Source: an uncultured Alphaproteobacteria bacterium (GTDB taxonomy: Bacteria > Pseudomonadota > Alphaproteobacteria > Caulobacterales > Hyphomonadaceae). Taken from it: a DNA stretch of 7,708 nucleotides. The notes under the pieces are model-generated. The model had not been told where the DNA came from. It saw nothing but the letters and a program-made list of their open reading frames with translations, and ran no database searches. The DNA lies in assembly GCA_903831485.1 (NCBI GenBank), contig CAIKXW010000064.1, forward strand, positions 1-7,708. The letters are read 5' to 3'. The translations under genes were made by a program, and so were the position numbers. Shown piece by piece: positions 1 through 6,747 of the stretch. The stretch's first letter is position 1. Each line of letters opens with the position of its first letter.

Positions 1-149
1 CGGATGAGCTGTCGTCCCGCACGATGGAGGTGAAGGCGGCGCCGGGCCTCTATTTTGTGGGCGAGTGTGTGGACGTGACGGGGTGGCTGGGCGGCTACAA
101 CTTCCAGTGGGCGTGGAGTTCGGGCTGGGCGGCTGGGCAGGTGGCGTGA
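1..149 (+). CDS. C-terminal end of an HI0933/BaiN-family NAD(P)/FAD-dependent oxidoreductase (partial)
   Basis: Only the last 48 codons are present; the reading frame begins at base 3 and ends with TGA at 147-149. The visible peptide contains PGLYFVGECVDVTGWLGGYN followed by FQWAWSSGWAAGQVA, the typical C-terminal signature of the HI0933/YhiN/BaiN flavoprotein family (pattern GLYFxGExxDVxGxxGGYNxQWAWSSGxxAG). In this family that segment closes the FAD-binding Rossmann fold; the Gly-Glu and Gly-Gly-Tyr-Asn residues lie near the flavin. Most members have no proven physiological substrate, and BaiN itself acts in bile-acid dehydroxylation, which should not be assumed here. The gene converges on the flagellar operon and has no visible functional link to it. 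Family assignment is secure from this motif; the substrate is unknown. Confidence 0.88.
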   Translation, partial: DELSSRTMEVKAAPGLYFVGECVDVTGWLGGYNFQWAWSSGWAAGQVA

Positions 150-157
150 GGGCGCGA

Positions 158-177
158 TCCCTGCCGTGGGACAGGGG
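158..177 (+). terminator. Weak hairpin just after the flavoprotein gene
   Basis: CCCTG (159-163) can pair with CAGGG (172-176), with a flanking T-G wobble at 158/177 and an 8-base loop, starting 9 bases after the stop codon. The stem is short and only a scattered T-rich stretch (ACTGGTTTCGCTT) follows. The position suits a terminator but the structure is marginal. Confidence 0.22.
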
Positions 178-305
178 ACTGGTTTCGCTTGAAGAGCCCG
201 GGTTCCGCATCCCTCAAAAGCGCGCACGTTCAGGTAGCGATGCCGGTTTTCGGGATGTGTGGTTTTGCTGCGCTCGACACTGTGCGCCGACTGCCGCGCC
301 CTGCC

Positions 306-335
306 TGGGCGCTGCGCGGTTCGGCAAAGCGCCCA
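306..335 (-). terminator. Hairpin downstream of the flagellar operon, possible terminator
   Basis: TGGGCGCT (306-313) and AGCGCCCA (328-335) form a perfect 8-base-pair GC-rich stem with a 14-base loop. It begins about 20 bases beyond the TGA of the left-going TPR gene, which ends the operon. No T-run follows on either strand, so it is not a canonical intrinsic terminator. It could act in both directions between convergent genes, or be a 3' end stabiliser. Confidence 0.35.
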
Positions 336-355
336 AGGGGACTGTCGGTCCGGAG

Positions 356-3300
356 TCAGCCCGCGGGCGCGGCCTTCGGGGCTTCGAAGCGCGTCTTCAT
401 CGCGGTGGCGAAGGCGTCGACGCGTGGCGCGTCTGCGAGGCGGCGGACGGCTTCGGAGAGGCCAGCGCCTGAGACGTCGGACTGGGCGGCGATGAGGTCG
501 AAGCTGGCCTTGTTGGGACTGCCCGTCATGGCTTTAGCGTAGGCGCGCAGTTGCGCGGTCATCGCGCTGTCCTTGGCCATGCGAGCGGCGATGGCTGCCT
601 TGAAGACGAGGTCGGCATGTTTGTCGGTCACCTGCCCTGCGGGGGGCAACATGGAAATCAGCGCGCGCGCGGCTTCGGGCCATTTGCGGTCGCGCCAGTA
701 GGCGTCAGCCAGCAGTGATTTCGCCTCGGGGCCGTCGAGCGGCTCGACCAGTTCGATGACGTGATCGAAGCGGCCGAGGTCGCGATACGCGGCCGCTTCG
801 AGCAGGCGGCGTTCCAGGGCCAGCGGCTTTGGCAGCGACGGCTGGCGCGTGGAGTTGAGGGCGGCGAGCGCCTTGTCGGGGCGTTTGTCCCACAGATAGA
901 TCGTGGCGAGATCGACGGCGACGGCGGCCTTGCCAACGCCGCGGAGGCGGTTGTCGACCTGGTATTGAAGCAGCGAACCGGCGGGCTCGAGCAGGTCGAA
1001 GGCGACGAGGCGCTGGGCGAGCTTGCGCACCATCTGGTCGCCGTCGGGCCCGATCGGCATCAGCGTATCGTCGAATTCGTAAAACAGCGCGACGGCCTGG
1101 ATCGGATCCAGCCGGTCGGCTTCGCCATTGAGAAAGAGGCGGCGGAAATAGTCGGCGAGCTTGAGGCGCAGTTCGCGCGCGCCCGGCGCATTCGCGTCGC
1201 GCATGGCGGTTGACTGGGCAAGCAGGAGCGCGTCGCGGAAGCGGCCGACACGCATGTACTGGTCGGCCAGGATGCCGACAGTTGCAATTTCCACCTCGTC
1301 GCCGCGCCAGCGGAAGCGAAGGACTTCGAGTTCAGCGGCGGCCTCGCTGGCGCTCATCTTGTTGGCGGGAACCGCGAGTTCGAGCCGGCGCAGTTCGGCG
1401 CGGACGGCGACGGGTTCGACTGCAGTCTTTGCGAGCTTGTCGAGATCAACCCAGGCCGCGGCGGGGCCGTCCATCACCGCCTTGAGATTGGCAAGCACGA
1501 GCTGGCCGCGCTCCTTCGTCTCGCGCTCACCGTTCGAAACAGCGAGATTGGCGTGGCGGCGAGCGGCGTCGAAATCGTTGGCGCGCATGGCGGCTTCGGC
1601 CCAGGACGCGGAAAAATCCGCACCACGAACGGACGGGTAGAGGAAGAGCTGCTTCTCTGCCGACCGGAAGAGCTCGATCGCACGCTCCCAGTCCTGGCGC
1701 TGGACGGCGACCATGGCGCGCCAGAGGGCGGCGGATGGATCGCCCCGCAGCGCACCGCGCGAGAGATTGTCCTCGGCGTCCTTGATGCGGCCAGCCATGT
1801 AGCTGGCGGCGCCGCGCATGCCGAGGAAGATGGGATCCTGTTCAAGCTCGGGCCGTTCGGACACCGCGACGCGGAGAACGCCGAGCGCCTCATGCGCCTG
1901 GCCGTGACCGATGTGGAAGCGCGCGAGGTTGAGCGCGGCCTCGCCGCCCGCGGGAGAGGCCGGATCAGACTCGGCCGCGGCTGATTCAAGCTGTTCGAAT
2001 TGCTTGATGTACTGCTTGCCACGGGCCGCCCCCCATGCGGCGAAATCCATGAAGGCGGGGTTGGCGGTCGCCTGCCCTGCGCCGATGTCGCCCAGCGGCG
2101 CCTCGGGCGCGGTCTGGGCGCCGGCGAGCATCGAGATGACGACGCGCTCGCCTTCGAGCGTGACCTGGACGTCGTCGGACTTGGGCGCGATGGCGACGCC
2201 GTGGGCGGTGGCGGGGAGCGAGGCTTCGACAAAATCGCGCGGCGTCGGCGATGCCATGGAAGGACCGTAGGAGACGGCGACGGCCAATTGATCGCCGATC
2301 ACCGGGTCCTCGAACCAGACGATGCCGGCGGCGCCGATCAGCATTGTCTCGACGCGGGCGCGGCCATCATCGCCATTGCGACGTTCGGACCTGGTGAAGC
2401 GCTGCGGCCGCGTGGCGCTGGGGGCGATCTTCAGGGTCCAGGCGGATTCGTCCATCTCGGCGGAGACGCTGAGGCCCTTGGGCGTTTCGAGGCGCAGCAG
2501 CGTTGCGTTCCGGACGCGCATGGTGCGGGCGCGATAGCCGGCGGGGAGGCTTGCGGCGTCGATCTTGAGATCGGCGTTGGCGGCGAAGATTGCCCAGACA
2601 ACCGGCCCGCGCGCGAAGACGGCGGCGGGGGCGGGAGCAGAAAAGGGAAAATCCAGCTGCAGGCCATTGGCGAGCGGCGCCGCCCTGACCAGCACAACGC
2701 CATTGCGCGGGGCGGGATCTGACCAGGCGGGGACGAGCGCGGTGACGCGCTCGGGTCCGCCGATGGCGGTGGAGGCGGGCGTTTCAGGCGCCGTGGTTGC
2801 GGCGGGCAGCGCAGGCGGCGGCGTGAGGCTGATGGCGCCGCCCTGCTCTTTCGGGTTCGCGGTGGGCTTGGGGGGCGCCGGCGCGGGTTTGTCCTGCACG
2901 GCTGCGGGCGGCAGCGGTTTCGAGATGTCGACGACGAGCGTCTCGCCTTCGAGGAAGGCCTTCAGCGGCAGCTGGTCCTTCGACTTGATGGTGACGAGGT
3001 AGCCCTTGTTCGTGTTCTCGCCCTCGAAGCTGGCGAGATTTGGCGGGGGCGTGATGCGGAGATAGGCGAGATCGGGTTTTGCCTGCTTGGAGAATTGCAG
3101 CTTGAGCTCGCCGGGCGTGTCGGAGACGACGCGGTGGGTGGTCTTGTTGTCCCAGTAGAAGGCGACGCGGGAGGATTCGCCCGAATGGCTGCCGCGGACT
3201 TCGAGCGGCTCCATCGGCGCGGGCGGAGGGATGGCGGCGATGCGTTTCGCCTCGGCCTGGGCCGCCTGCTTTGCGACCAGCGGCGAGACCAGCTTTGGCG

Positions 3301-3709
3301 GATTGGCGCTGACGGATTCGGGGATCAGGTCGACGGCGACGAGATCGACGGACGTCGAGACGGAAAGGCGTGGTGTCTGCTTGAGGCCGATGCGGGCGGT
3401 CATGCCGTCGGGGTCCATGAAGGTGACGGCGGCCCAGCTGGGCAGGCTGTCCTTCAGCTTGTCGAGATTGATCGTCACTTTCTCGTCGAAGGAGAGGATC
3501 AGCACCTGGTTGGAGACGCGCGCGCTGACGCGGGGCGCCACTGCATCGCCGTCGGCCCACTTTGCGGTGATCCGCGCATAGCCCGGCGATTCCGAGAAGC
3601 TCATCTGCACGGCGCGATCGGCGAAAGCAGGCGAGGCAAAGCCGATCGCGGCCGCTCCCATCAGGGAGAGACCGCTCGCCCAACCGAAAGGAGGGCGTTG
3701 GCCGCTCAT
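356..3709 (-). CDS. Exported 1117-aa TPR-repeat protein of the fliLM operon, multi-domain beta N-terminus
   Basis: The start is an ATG overlapping the TGA of the motE-like gene (ATGA at 3706-3709), with no good Shine-Dalgarno of its own, so translation is probably coupled. Residues 1-30 form a Sec signal peptide ending in PAFA before Asp31, which predicts a periplasmic protein. Residues about 36-130, 179-264, 337-430 and perhaps 453-528 are alternating hydrophobic, beta-rich segments resembling AMIN-like domains. A proline/alanine-rich linker runs from about 264 to 320. From about 590 to 1060 the sequence is helical with TPR-like pairs, for example 593-616, 633-652, 661-684, 701-724, 814-836, 930-952, 966-988 and 996-1019. 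No catalytic motif is visible. Being last in a flagellar operon, it is inferred to be a periplasmic scaffold for motor or stator parts. Function is otherwise unknown. An envelope TPR protein unrelated to motility is possible. Confidence 0.85.
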   Translation of the reverse strand: MSGQRPPFGWASGLSLMGAAAIGFASPAFADRAVQMSFSESPGYARITAKWADGDAVAPRVSARVSNQVLILSFDEKVTINLDKLKDSLPSWAAVTFMDPDGMTARIGLKQTPRLSVSTSVDLVAVDLIPESVSANPPKLVSPLVAKQAAQAEAKRIAAIPPPAPMEPLEVRGSHSGESSRVAFYWDNKTTHRVVSDTPGELKLQFSKQAKPDLAYLRITPPPNLASFEGENTNKGYLVTIKSKDQLPLKAFLEGETLVVDISKPLPPAAVQDKPAPAPPKPTANPKEQGGAISLTPPPALPAATTAPETPASTAIGGPERVTALVPAWSDPAPRNGVVLVRAAPLANGLQLDFPFSAPAPAAVFARGPVVWAIFAANADLKIDAASLPAGYRARTMRVRNATLLRLETPKGLSVSAEMDESAWTLKIAPSATRPQRFTRSERRNGDDGRARVETMLIGAAGIVWFEDPVIGDQLAVAVSYGPSMASPTPRDFVEASLPATAHGVAIAPKSDDVQVTLEGERVVISMLAGAQTAPEAPLGDIGAGQATANPAFMDFAAWGAARGKQYIKQFEQLESAAAESDPASPAGGEAALNLARFHIGHGQAHEALGVLRVAVSERPELEQDPIFLGMRGAASYMAGRIKDAEDNLSRGALRGDPSAALWRAMVAVQRQDWERAIELFRSAEKQLFLYPSVRGADFSASWAEAAMRANDFDAARRHANLAVSNGERETKERGQLVLANLKAVMDGPAAAWVDLDKLAKTAVEPVAVRAELRRLELAVPANKMSASEAAAELEVLRFRWRGDEVEIATVGILADQYMRVGRFRDALLLAQSTAMRDANAPGARELRLKLADYFRRLFLNGEADRLDPIQAVALFYEFDDTLMPIGPDGDQMVRKLAQRLVAFDLLEPAGSLLQYQVDNRLRGVGKAAVAVDLATIYLWDKRPDKALAALNSTRQPSLPKPLALERRLLEAAAYRDLGRFDHVIELVEPLDGPEAKSLLADAYWRDRKWPEAARALISMLPPAGQVTDKHADLVFKAAIAARMAKDSAMTAQLRAYAKAMTGSPNKASFDLIAAQSDVSGAGLSEAVRRLADAPRVDAFATAMKTRFEAPKAAPAG

Positions 3710-4464
3710 GCAGGCGAGGCCGGAGGCGCGGCAGGTGTGGCGGGCGCGGAGGTTGGCGTGGGCGTGGTGAGGTTGGCGGGCGGCTTAGCGAGATTGGCCA
3801 GCAGGCGCGTCAGCATCTCGGCGCGCTTGGGCTGCATCGAGGAGAGGACGGCGGCGAGGGTTGCCGGCTTCATCGACTTGGCGATGTCGGTGAGAAGCTG
3901 CTCTTCCATGCCGTTGAAGATGGCGGCGGCGTCCTTCGGCTTCATGCTCTCATAGGATTTGACCAACGACGCCATGCGCGCGTCCGACTTCTCGTCCATC
4001 TGGGCGAGGAGGCCCTGGACCTGTGTCTCGAGGGCCTTCAGTTCGGCGATCTGTTCGTTGAGACGCGCTTCGGCGGCGCCGGCGGCGGCCTCGCGCGTGC
4101 CGATCTCGCCTTCGCGGGCGTCGAGGGCTTCACGGCGCGACTGGAGCGAGCGGAGGACGACGATTTCCTGCGAAGAGAGGCCCATCTCCTCAGCCGCTGA
4201 GTTCAGCGCGGTGAGACATTGTTCAGGTGTCGGCGGGGCGGCGGCGCCAGCGGCGGGTGGCGCTTCTTCGGGGGCGGCGCCCTCTTCTGCACCCTCCTCC
4301 ACGCCAGTGGTGAGCGCGGTTTCTTCGACCGGATCGGCGGGGGCCGTGTCCGCCTCCACAGCGAAGGCGGTCTGCGCGATATCGACGCCCTTGAAGGCTA
4401 GCGCGCCGACGGCGACGGCGATCACGACTGAGAAGACGCCTACCTTGGGAGTGATGGCCTTCAT
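3706..4464 (-). CDS. motE: MotE-like flagellar protein (exported or membrane-anchored coiled coil with MgtE_N-like domain)
   Basis: A 252-residue protein. Residues 9-24 are a hydrophobic segment after a basic N-terminus; it could be an uncleaved anchor, or a signal peptide cut after AFA (33-35). Residues 38-80 are an acidic, Ala/Pro-rich linker. Residues about 95-160 form a charged, heptad-like coiled coil. Residues 165-225 (containing SYESMKPKDAAAIFNGM and SSMQPKRAEMLTRLLA) match the MgtE_N-like domain of MotE proteins. The tail from 228 is rich in Pro, Thr and Ala. In Sinorhizobium MotE is a periplasmic chaperone for the motility protein MotC. Here no motC is in view and the next gene is a TPR protein, so the partner may differ. 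An AGGAAACC ribosome site overlaps the upstream stop, and the gene ends in an ATGA overlap with the TPR gene. The family call is good; the symbol is by similarity and the exact role is uncertain. Confidence 0.75.
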   Translation of the reverse strand: MKAITPKVGVFSVVIAVAVGALAFKGVDIAQTAFAVEADTAPADPVEETALTTGVEEGAEEGAAPEEAPPAAGAAAPPTPEQCLTALNSAAEEMGLSSQEIVVLRSLQSRREALDAREGEIGTREAAAGAAEARLNEQIAELKALETQVQGLLAQMDEKSDARMASLVKSYESMKPKDAAAIFNGMEEQLLTDIAKSMKPATLAAVLSSMQPKRAEMLTRLLANLAKPPANLTTPTPTSAPATPAAPPASPA

Positions 4465-4467
4465 GAC

Positions 4468-4475
4468 GGTTTCCT
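4468..4475 (-). promoter_or_regulatory. Ribosome-binding site of the motE-like gene
   Basis: AGGAAACC on the minus strand overlaps the TAG stop of the upstream pflI-like gene. AGGA ends 7 bases before the ATG at 4464. The same octamer precedes fliM. Its position suggests that ribosomes ending on the upstream gene restart here. Confidence 0.6.
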
Positions 4476-4824
4476 AGAGGACGCTGCGGCGGCGGAGCGA
4501 GAAGTCGACCGGGCGGACGGCGTCGCGCGGCGGCTCTTCACGCAGATACTGGGCGGCCGCCTGCGTGGCGGCCGTCATGGCGCGGGCTTCGTCGATCTTC
4601 GTCTGCAGCTCACGGCCGGCGGCGTCGGCGGAGCGGCGCATGGCGGTGACCGCGTTCTCGGCATGGATGACGGAGGACTGCAGCTCCTTCGCCGCCTCGA
4701 GCATGCGCGAATTGCCCGAGCGCAGCGCCTTCAGTTTTCCGTCGAGGCGGATGCAGTAGGCGATCGCGATGATCAGCAGGAGGGCGAGAAAGCCTTCGAA
4801 GGCGAGGACGTAAAGCTGGCTCAT
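4474..4824 (-). CDS. pflI: PflI-like bitopic membrane protein (flagellar placement)
   Basis: A 116-residue protein starting at the ATG that overlaps the fliM stop (ATGA at 4821-4824), with GGAGG 4 bases upstream inside fliM. This start was chosen because the same open frame continues upstream into fliM's alternate frame, where it only shadows fliM. Residues 5-24 are one strongly hydrophobic segment (FEGFLALLLIIAIAYCIRLD), giving a single-pass protein. Residues about 27-95 are a long amphipathic helix or coiled coil (KLKALRSGN, then AAKELQSSVIHAENAVTAM), and the tail is Pro- and Arg-rich (residues 96-116). In Caulobacter, PflI is a bitopic protein encoded with early flagellar genes; it localises to the flagellar pole and its loss misplaces the flagellum. 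Size, topology and position after fliM fit that family. The match rests on recollection of the family and synteny, so the symbol is provisional. Confidence 0.7.
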   Translation of the reverse strand: MSQLYVLAFEGFLALLLIIAIAYCIRLDGKLKALRSGNSRMLEAAKELQSSVIHAENAVTAMRRSADAAGRELQTKIDEARAMTAATQAAAQYLREEPPRDAVRPVDFSLRRRSVL

Positions 4825-5969
4825 CGTGCCTCCATCAGTTTTTTCTTGGCGGCATGCGTGATCGGCTGTTCGACGCGCATGGCGACTTTCTGGCCGATGC
4901 GGCCGACCTGTCCGGTGGTGAGGTGGATGTCGCCGCACATCAGGTGGGCTTTCGACTCGGGCGTCGCGTTCATCACCAGCGTGTCGCCGACCTGCAGGTT
5001 CATCATCTTGCCGAGCGGCTGTTCGAATTCGTCGAGCACGACGCGCAGCGTGGTGGGGGCCGACCACAGCTCCGTGGCAAGGTGTCCTTCCCAGATGTTG
5101 TCGCGGCCGAACTTCTCGCCCATGAAGTTCTGCAGCAGCATTTTCCGGATCGGTTCGAGCGTGGCGTAGGGCAGCAGAAGCTCGCAGCGGCCGCCGCGGT
5201 CTTCCATGTCGATGCGCAGCTTGACGAGGATTGCAGCGTTGGCGGGCTGGGCGATGGCGGCGAAGCGCGGGTTGGTCTCGATGCGGTCGAGTTCGAAGTC
5301 GACAGCCGTCAGCGGATCGAAGGCCTTGCGGGCGTCGTTCAGGATCACCTCGACCAGTCGGGTGACCAGGACGCGCTCGATCGTGGTGTACGGCCTGCCC
5401 TCGACACGCATGGCGATGGTGCCGCGACGGCCGCCGAGCAGCACGTCGACGATCGAATAGATCAGGTTGGAATCGACGGTCAGCAGGCCGAAATTGTCGA
5501 GCTGTTTCGCCCTGAACACGGCGAGGATGGCCGGGAGCGGGATCGAGTTGAGATAATCGCCAAAGCGCATCGACTGGATGGCGTCCAGCGACACTTCCAC
5601 GTTGTCGGAGGTGAAGTTGCGCAGGCTGGTGGTCATCAGGCGCACGAGGCGGTCGAACACGACCTCGAGCATCGGAAGGCGTTCGTAACTGACGAGCGCG
5701 GAGTTGATGAGGGCGCGGACGCCGCTTCTCTTCGCGCCATTCTCCTCGTCCATCGAGAAGCCGAGGAGCGAATCGATTTCGTCCTGGTTGAGGATACGCT
5801 CGGAGCCGGTCGACTGCTGTGCGATGGACTGCGGCGCGTCCGACGGACCGCCTCCGCCGCCAGACGGCAGGGCCGCATCCCACGCATCGTCCGCGGACGC
5901 CTGATCGCCACCCACGCTGGCTTCCCAGCTGGCGGCAAGATCTTCGTCGGTTGATTCTGTGTCGGCCAC
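4821..5969 (-). CDS. fliM: Flagellar motor switch protein FliM
   Basis: A 382-residue C-ring component that binds CheY-P and, with FliG and FliN, sets rotation direction. The start is GTG (5969-5967), supported by AGGA 5 bases upstream and by the 13-base gap after fliL; the next in-frame Met lies beyond the conserved N-terminal motif. Residues 59-70 (ILNQDEIDSLLG) are the conserved FliM N-terminal CheY-binding peptide, preceded by an acidic, Gly-rich extension of about 57 residues. Residues 85-290 are the CheC-like middle domain, with MRFGDYLNSIPLPAI at 134-148 and the GGRRG loop at 179-183, where many FliMs have GGxG. Residues 305-375 are the FliN/SpoA-like C-terminal domain (FEQPLGKMMNLQVGDTLVMN). 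The gene is between fliL and the pflI-like gene, overlapping the latter by 4 bases. The identification is secure. Confidence 0.97.
   Translation of the reverse strand: MADTESTDEDLAASWEASVGGDQASADDAWDAALPSGGGGGPSDAPQSIAQQSTGSERILNQDEIDSLLGFSMDEENGAKRSGVRALINSALVSYERLPMLEVVFDRLVRLMTTSLRNFTSDNVEVSLDAIQSMRFGDYLNSIPLPAILAVFRAKQLDNFGLLTVDSNLIYSIVDVLLGGRRGTIAMRVEGRPYTTIERVLVTRLVEVILNDARKAFDPLTAVDFELDRIETNPRFAAIAQPANAAILVKLRIDMEDRGGRCELLLPYATLEPIRKMLLQNFMGEKFGRDNIWEGHLATELWSAPTTLRVVLDEFEQPLGKMMNLQVGDTLVMNATPESKAHLMCGDIHLTTGQVGRIGQKVAMRVEQPITHAAKKKLMEAR
4829..4833 (-). promoter_or_regulatory. Strong ribosome-binding site of the pflI-like gene inside fliM
   Basis: GGAGG on the minus strand lies within the last codons of fliM (Met-Glu-Ala-Arg), 4 bases before the ATG at 4824. 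It decides the start of the pflI-like gene against the much longer overlapping open frame. Confidence 0.7.
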
Positions 5970-5970
5970 T

Positions 5971-5978
5971 GGTTTCCT
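5971..5978 (-). promoter_or_regulatory. Ribosome-binding site that supports the GTG start of fliM
   Basis: AGGAAACC on the minus strand lies in the 13-base gap between fliL and fliM; AGGA ends 5 bases before the GTG at 5969. The identical octamer is found before the motE-like gene. The gap also carries a second in-frame TAG (5979-5977), two codons after the fliL stop. Confidence 0.65.
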
Positions 5979-5982
5979 AATC

Positions 5983-6675
5983 CTACTGAATCAGCATGCC
6001 TTCGATGAGGACCGCATCGATCTTCTTGGGGTCCAGCACCGTGTTGAAGCGCTTGAGCAGTTCGCGGCGCAGCGTGTAGGTGCCGCCCGAGCCGTTGAGG
6101 TCTTCCACGCGCAGTTCACGCAGGAAGGAGTTCAGCGTGTCCTTGAGGCGCGGCATCATCTCCGGCACCTTGTTGAAGGCGGATGGCGAGCTCGATTCCA
6201 GCGAGAGCTCCAGCTCCATAATCACGGCGCGCGCGCCGCCTGTGGAGGCAAGGTTCATCACCAGCTTGGGCATCGCGTAATAGCAGGGGTTGCCGGACTC
6301 GCAGGGTAGCGTGTGGCCAACGGCGGCCGCGTCTTCAGCCGTGCCGCCTGTCGCCTCGCCATGCTCGCCGCCTTCAGCGGGGGCGGCGCCGTGCTCTTCG
6401 GCGGGCGCCGCGGCGTGCTCGCCCTCGCCCTCGGCCTCGACATGTTCGCCTTCCTCGGCCGCTTCGCTGGCCGCAGCCGCGGGGGCGCCGCCGCCCATCA
6501 GCATCATCGCAGCCGCTCCGCCGCCGCCGATGACCAGCACCGCTGGAAGAATGATGAAGAGGACCAGCGTCTTGCCCGCCATCTTCTTCTTGGCTGGCGC
6601 GCCTTCGGCGCCGTCGGCCGCCGGCGCATCCGCCTCGGGCGCTTCGGGCTTCTTCGCCTTTTCCTTCTTGGCCAT
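5983..6675 (-). CDS. fliL: Flagellar basal body-associated protein FliL
   Basis: A 230-residue single-pass inner-membrane protein. FliL proteins ring the MotA/MotB stator units and support torque. Residues 1-34 are a Lys/Ala/Glu-rich cytoplasmic segment (AKKEKAKKPEAPEA). Residues 35-60 are the membrane helix (KTLVLFIILPAVLVIGGG onward). Residues 61-122 are an unusual Ala/Glu/Gly/His linker with His at 78, 87, 95, 105 and 121. Residues 125-230 are the periplasmic FliL domain (MPKLVMNLAS, ARAVIMELELSLE, PRLKDTLNSFLRELRVEDL, and a C-terminal VLIEGMLIQ typical of the family). A CESGNPC pair (Cys125, Cys131) sits at the domain entrance. It is the first gene of the left-going operon. The ATG has only a modest ribosome site (GGGAACC about 7 bases upstream). 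The long linker makes it larger than many FliLs. The identification is secure. Confidence 0.96.
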   Translation of the reverse strand: MAKKEKAKKPEAPEADAPAADGAEGAPAKKKMAGKTLVLFIILPAVLVIGGGGAAAMMLMGGGAPAAAASEAAEEGEHVEAEGEGEHAAAPAEEHGAAPAEGGEHGEATGGTAEDAAAVGHTLPCESGNPCYYAMPKLVMNLASTGGARAVIMELELSLESSSPSAFNKVPEMMPRLKDTLNSFLRELRVEDLNGSGGTYTLRRELLKRFNTVLDPKKIDAVLIEGMLIQ

Positions 6676-6722
6676 GGCAAGGTTCCCGGTGAATCAGTCC
6701 CACCCGGCGCTCCGGGCTACCC

Positions 6723-6747
6723 GGCAAAATCGTCTCCGGAAGGTTAA
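6723..6747 (-). promoter_or_regulatory. Candidate fliL promoter: CtrA-type half-site over a weak sigma-54-like pair
   Basis: On the minus strand TTAACC (6747-6742) is followed by CCGG, then 10 bases, then GC inside TTTTGCC, giving the GG-N10-GC spacing of sigma-54 promoters (GG at 6737-6736, GC at 6725-6724). Only the invariant dinucleotides and TTGC match; the -24 flank (GGAGAC) does not resemble GGCAC. A start near 6711 would put TTAACC around -31 to -36 and leave a 36-base leader, so a CtrA-activated sigma-70-type promoter is at least as likely. Confidence 0.25.

Larger units (their letters stand above)
150..355. other. Convergent intergenic spacer without a gene
   Basis: This spacer lies between the stop of the flavoprotein gene and the stop of the left-going TPR gene. 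I found no convincing coding frame, tRNA or repeat in it. It holds two small hairpins (158-177 and 306-335), described separately, which are the only candidates for transcription stops between the two converging genes. Confidence 0.6.

Noticed and set aside
65..542. Short plus-strand open frames over the convergent spacer
   Set aside because: They overlap the real C-terminus of the flavoprotein or the antisense of the TPR gene and have no ribosome site or recognisable content.
4474..5883. A single 469-residue minus-strand protein
   Set aside because: Only its last 116 residues look real (the pflI-like protein). The upstream part is an Arg-rich frame over fliM, and a strong GGAGG precedes the internal ATG at 4824.
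4854..5954. Long open frame on the plus strand (366 codons)
   Set aside because: It is antisense to fliM, whose family motifs are unmistakable; the product is His/Asp/Gly-rich low-complexity sequence, as expected from the opposite strand of a high-GC gene.
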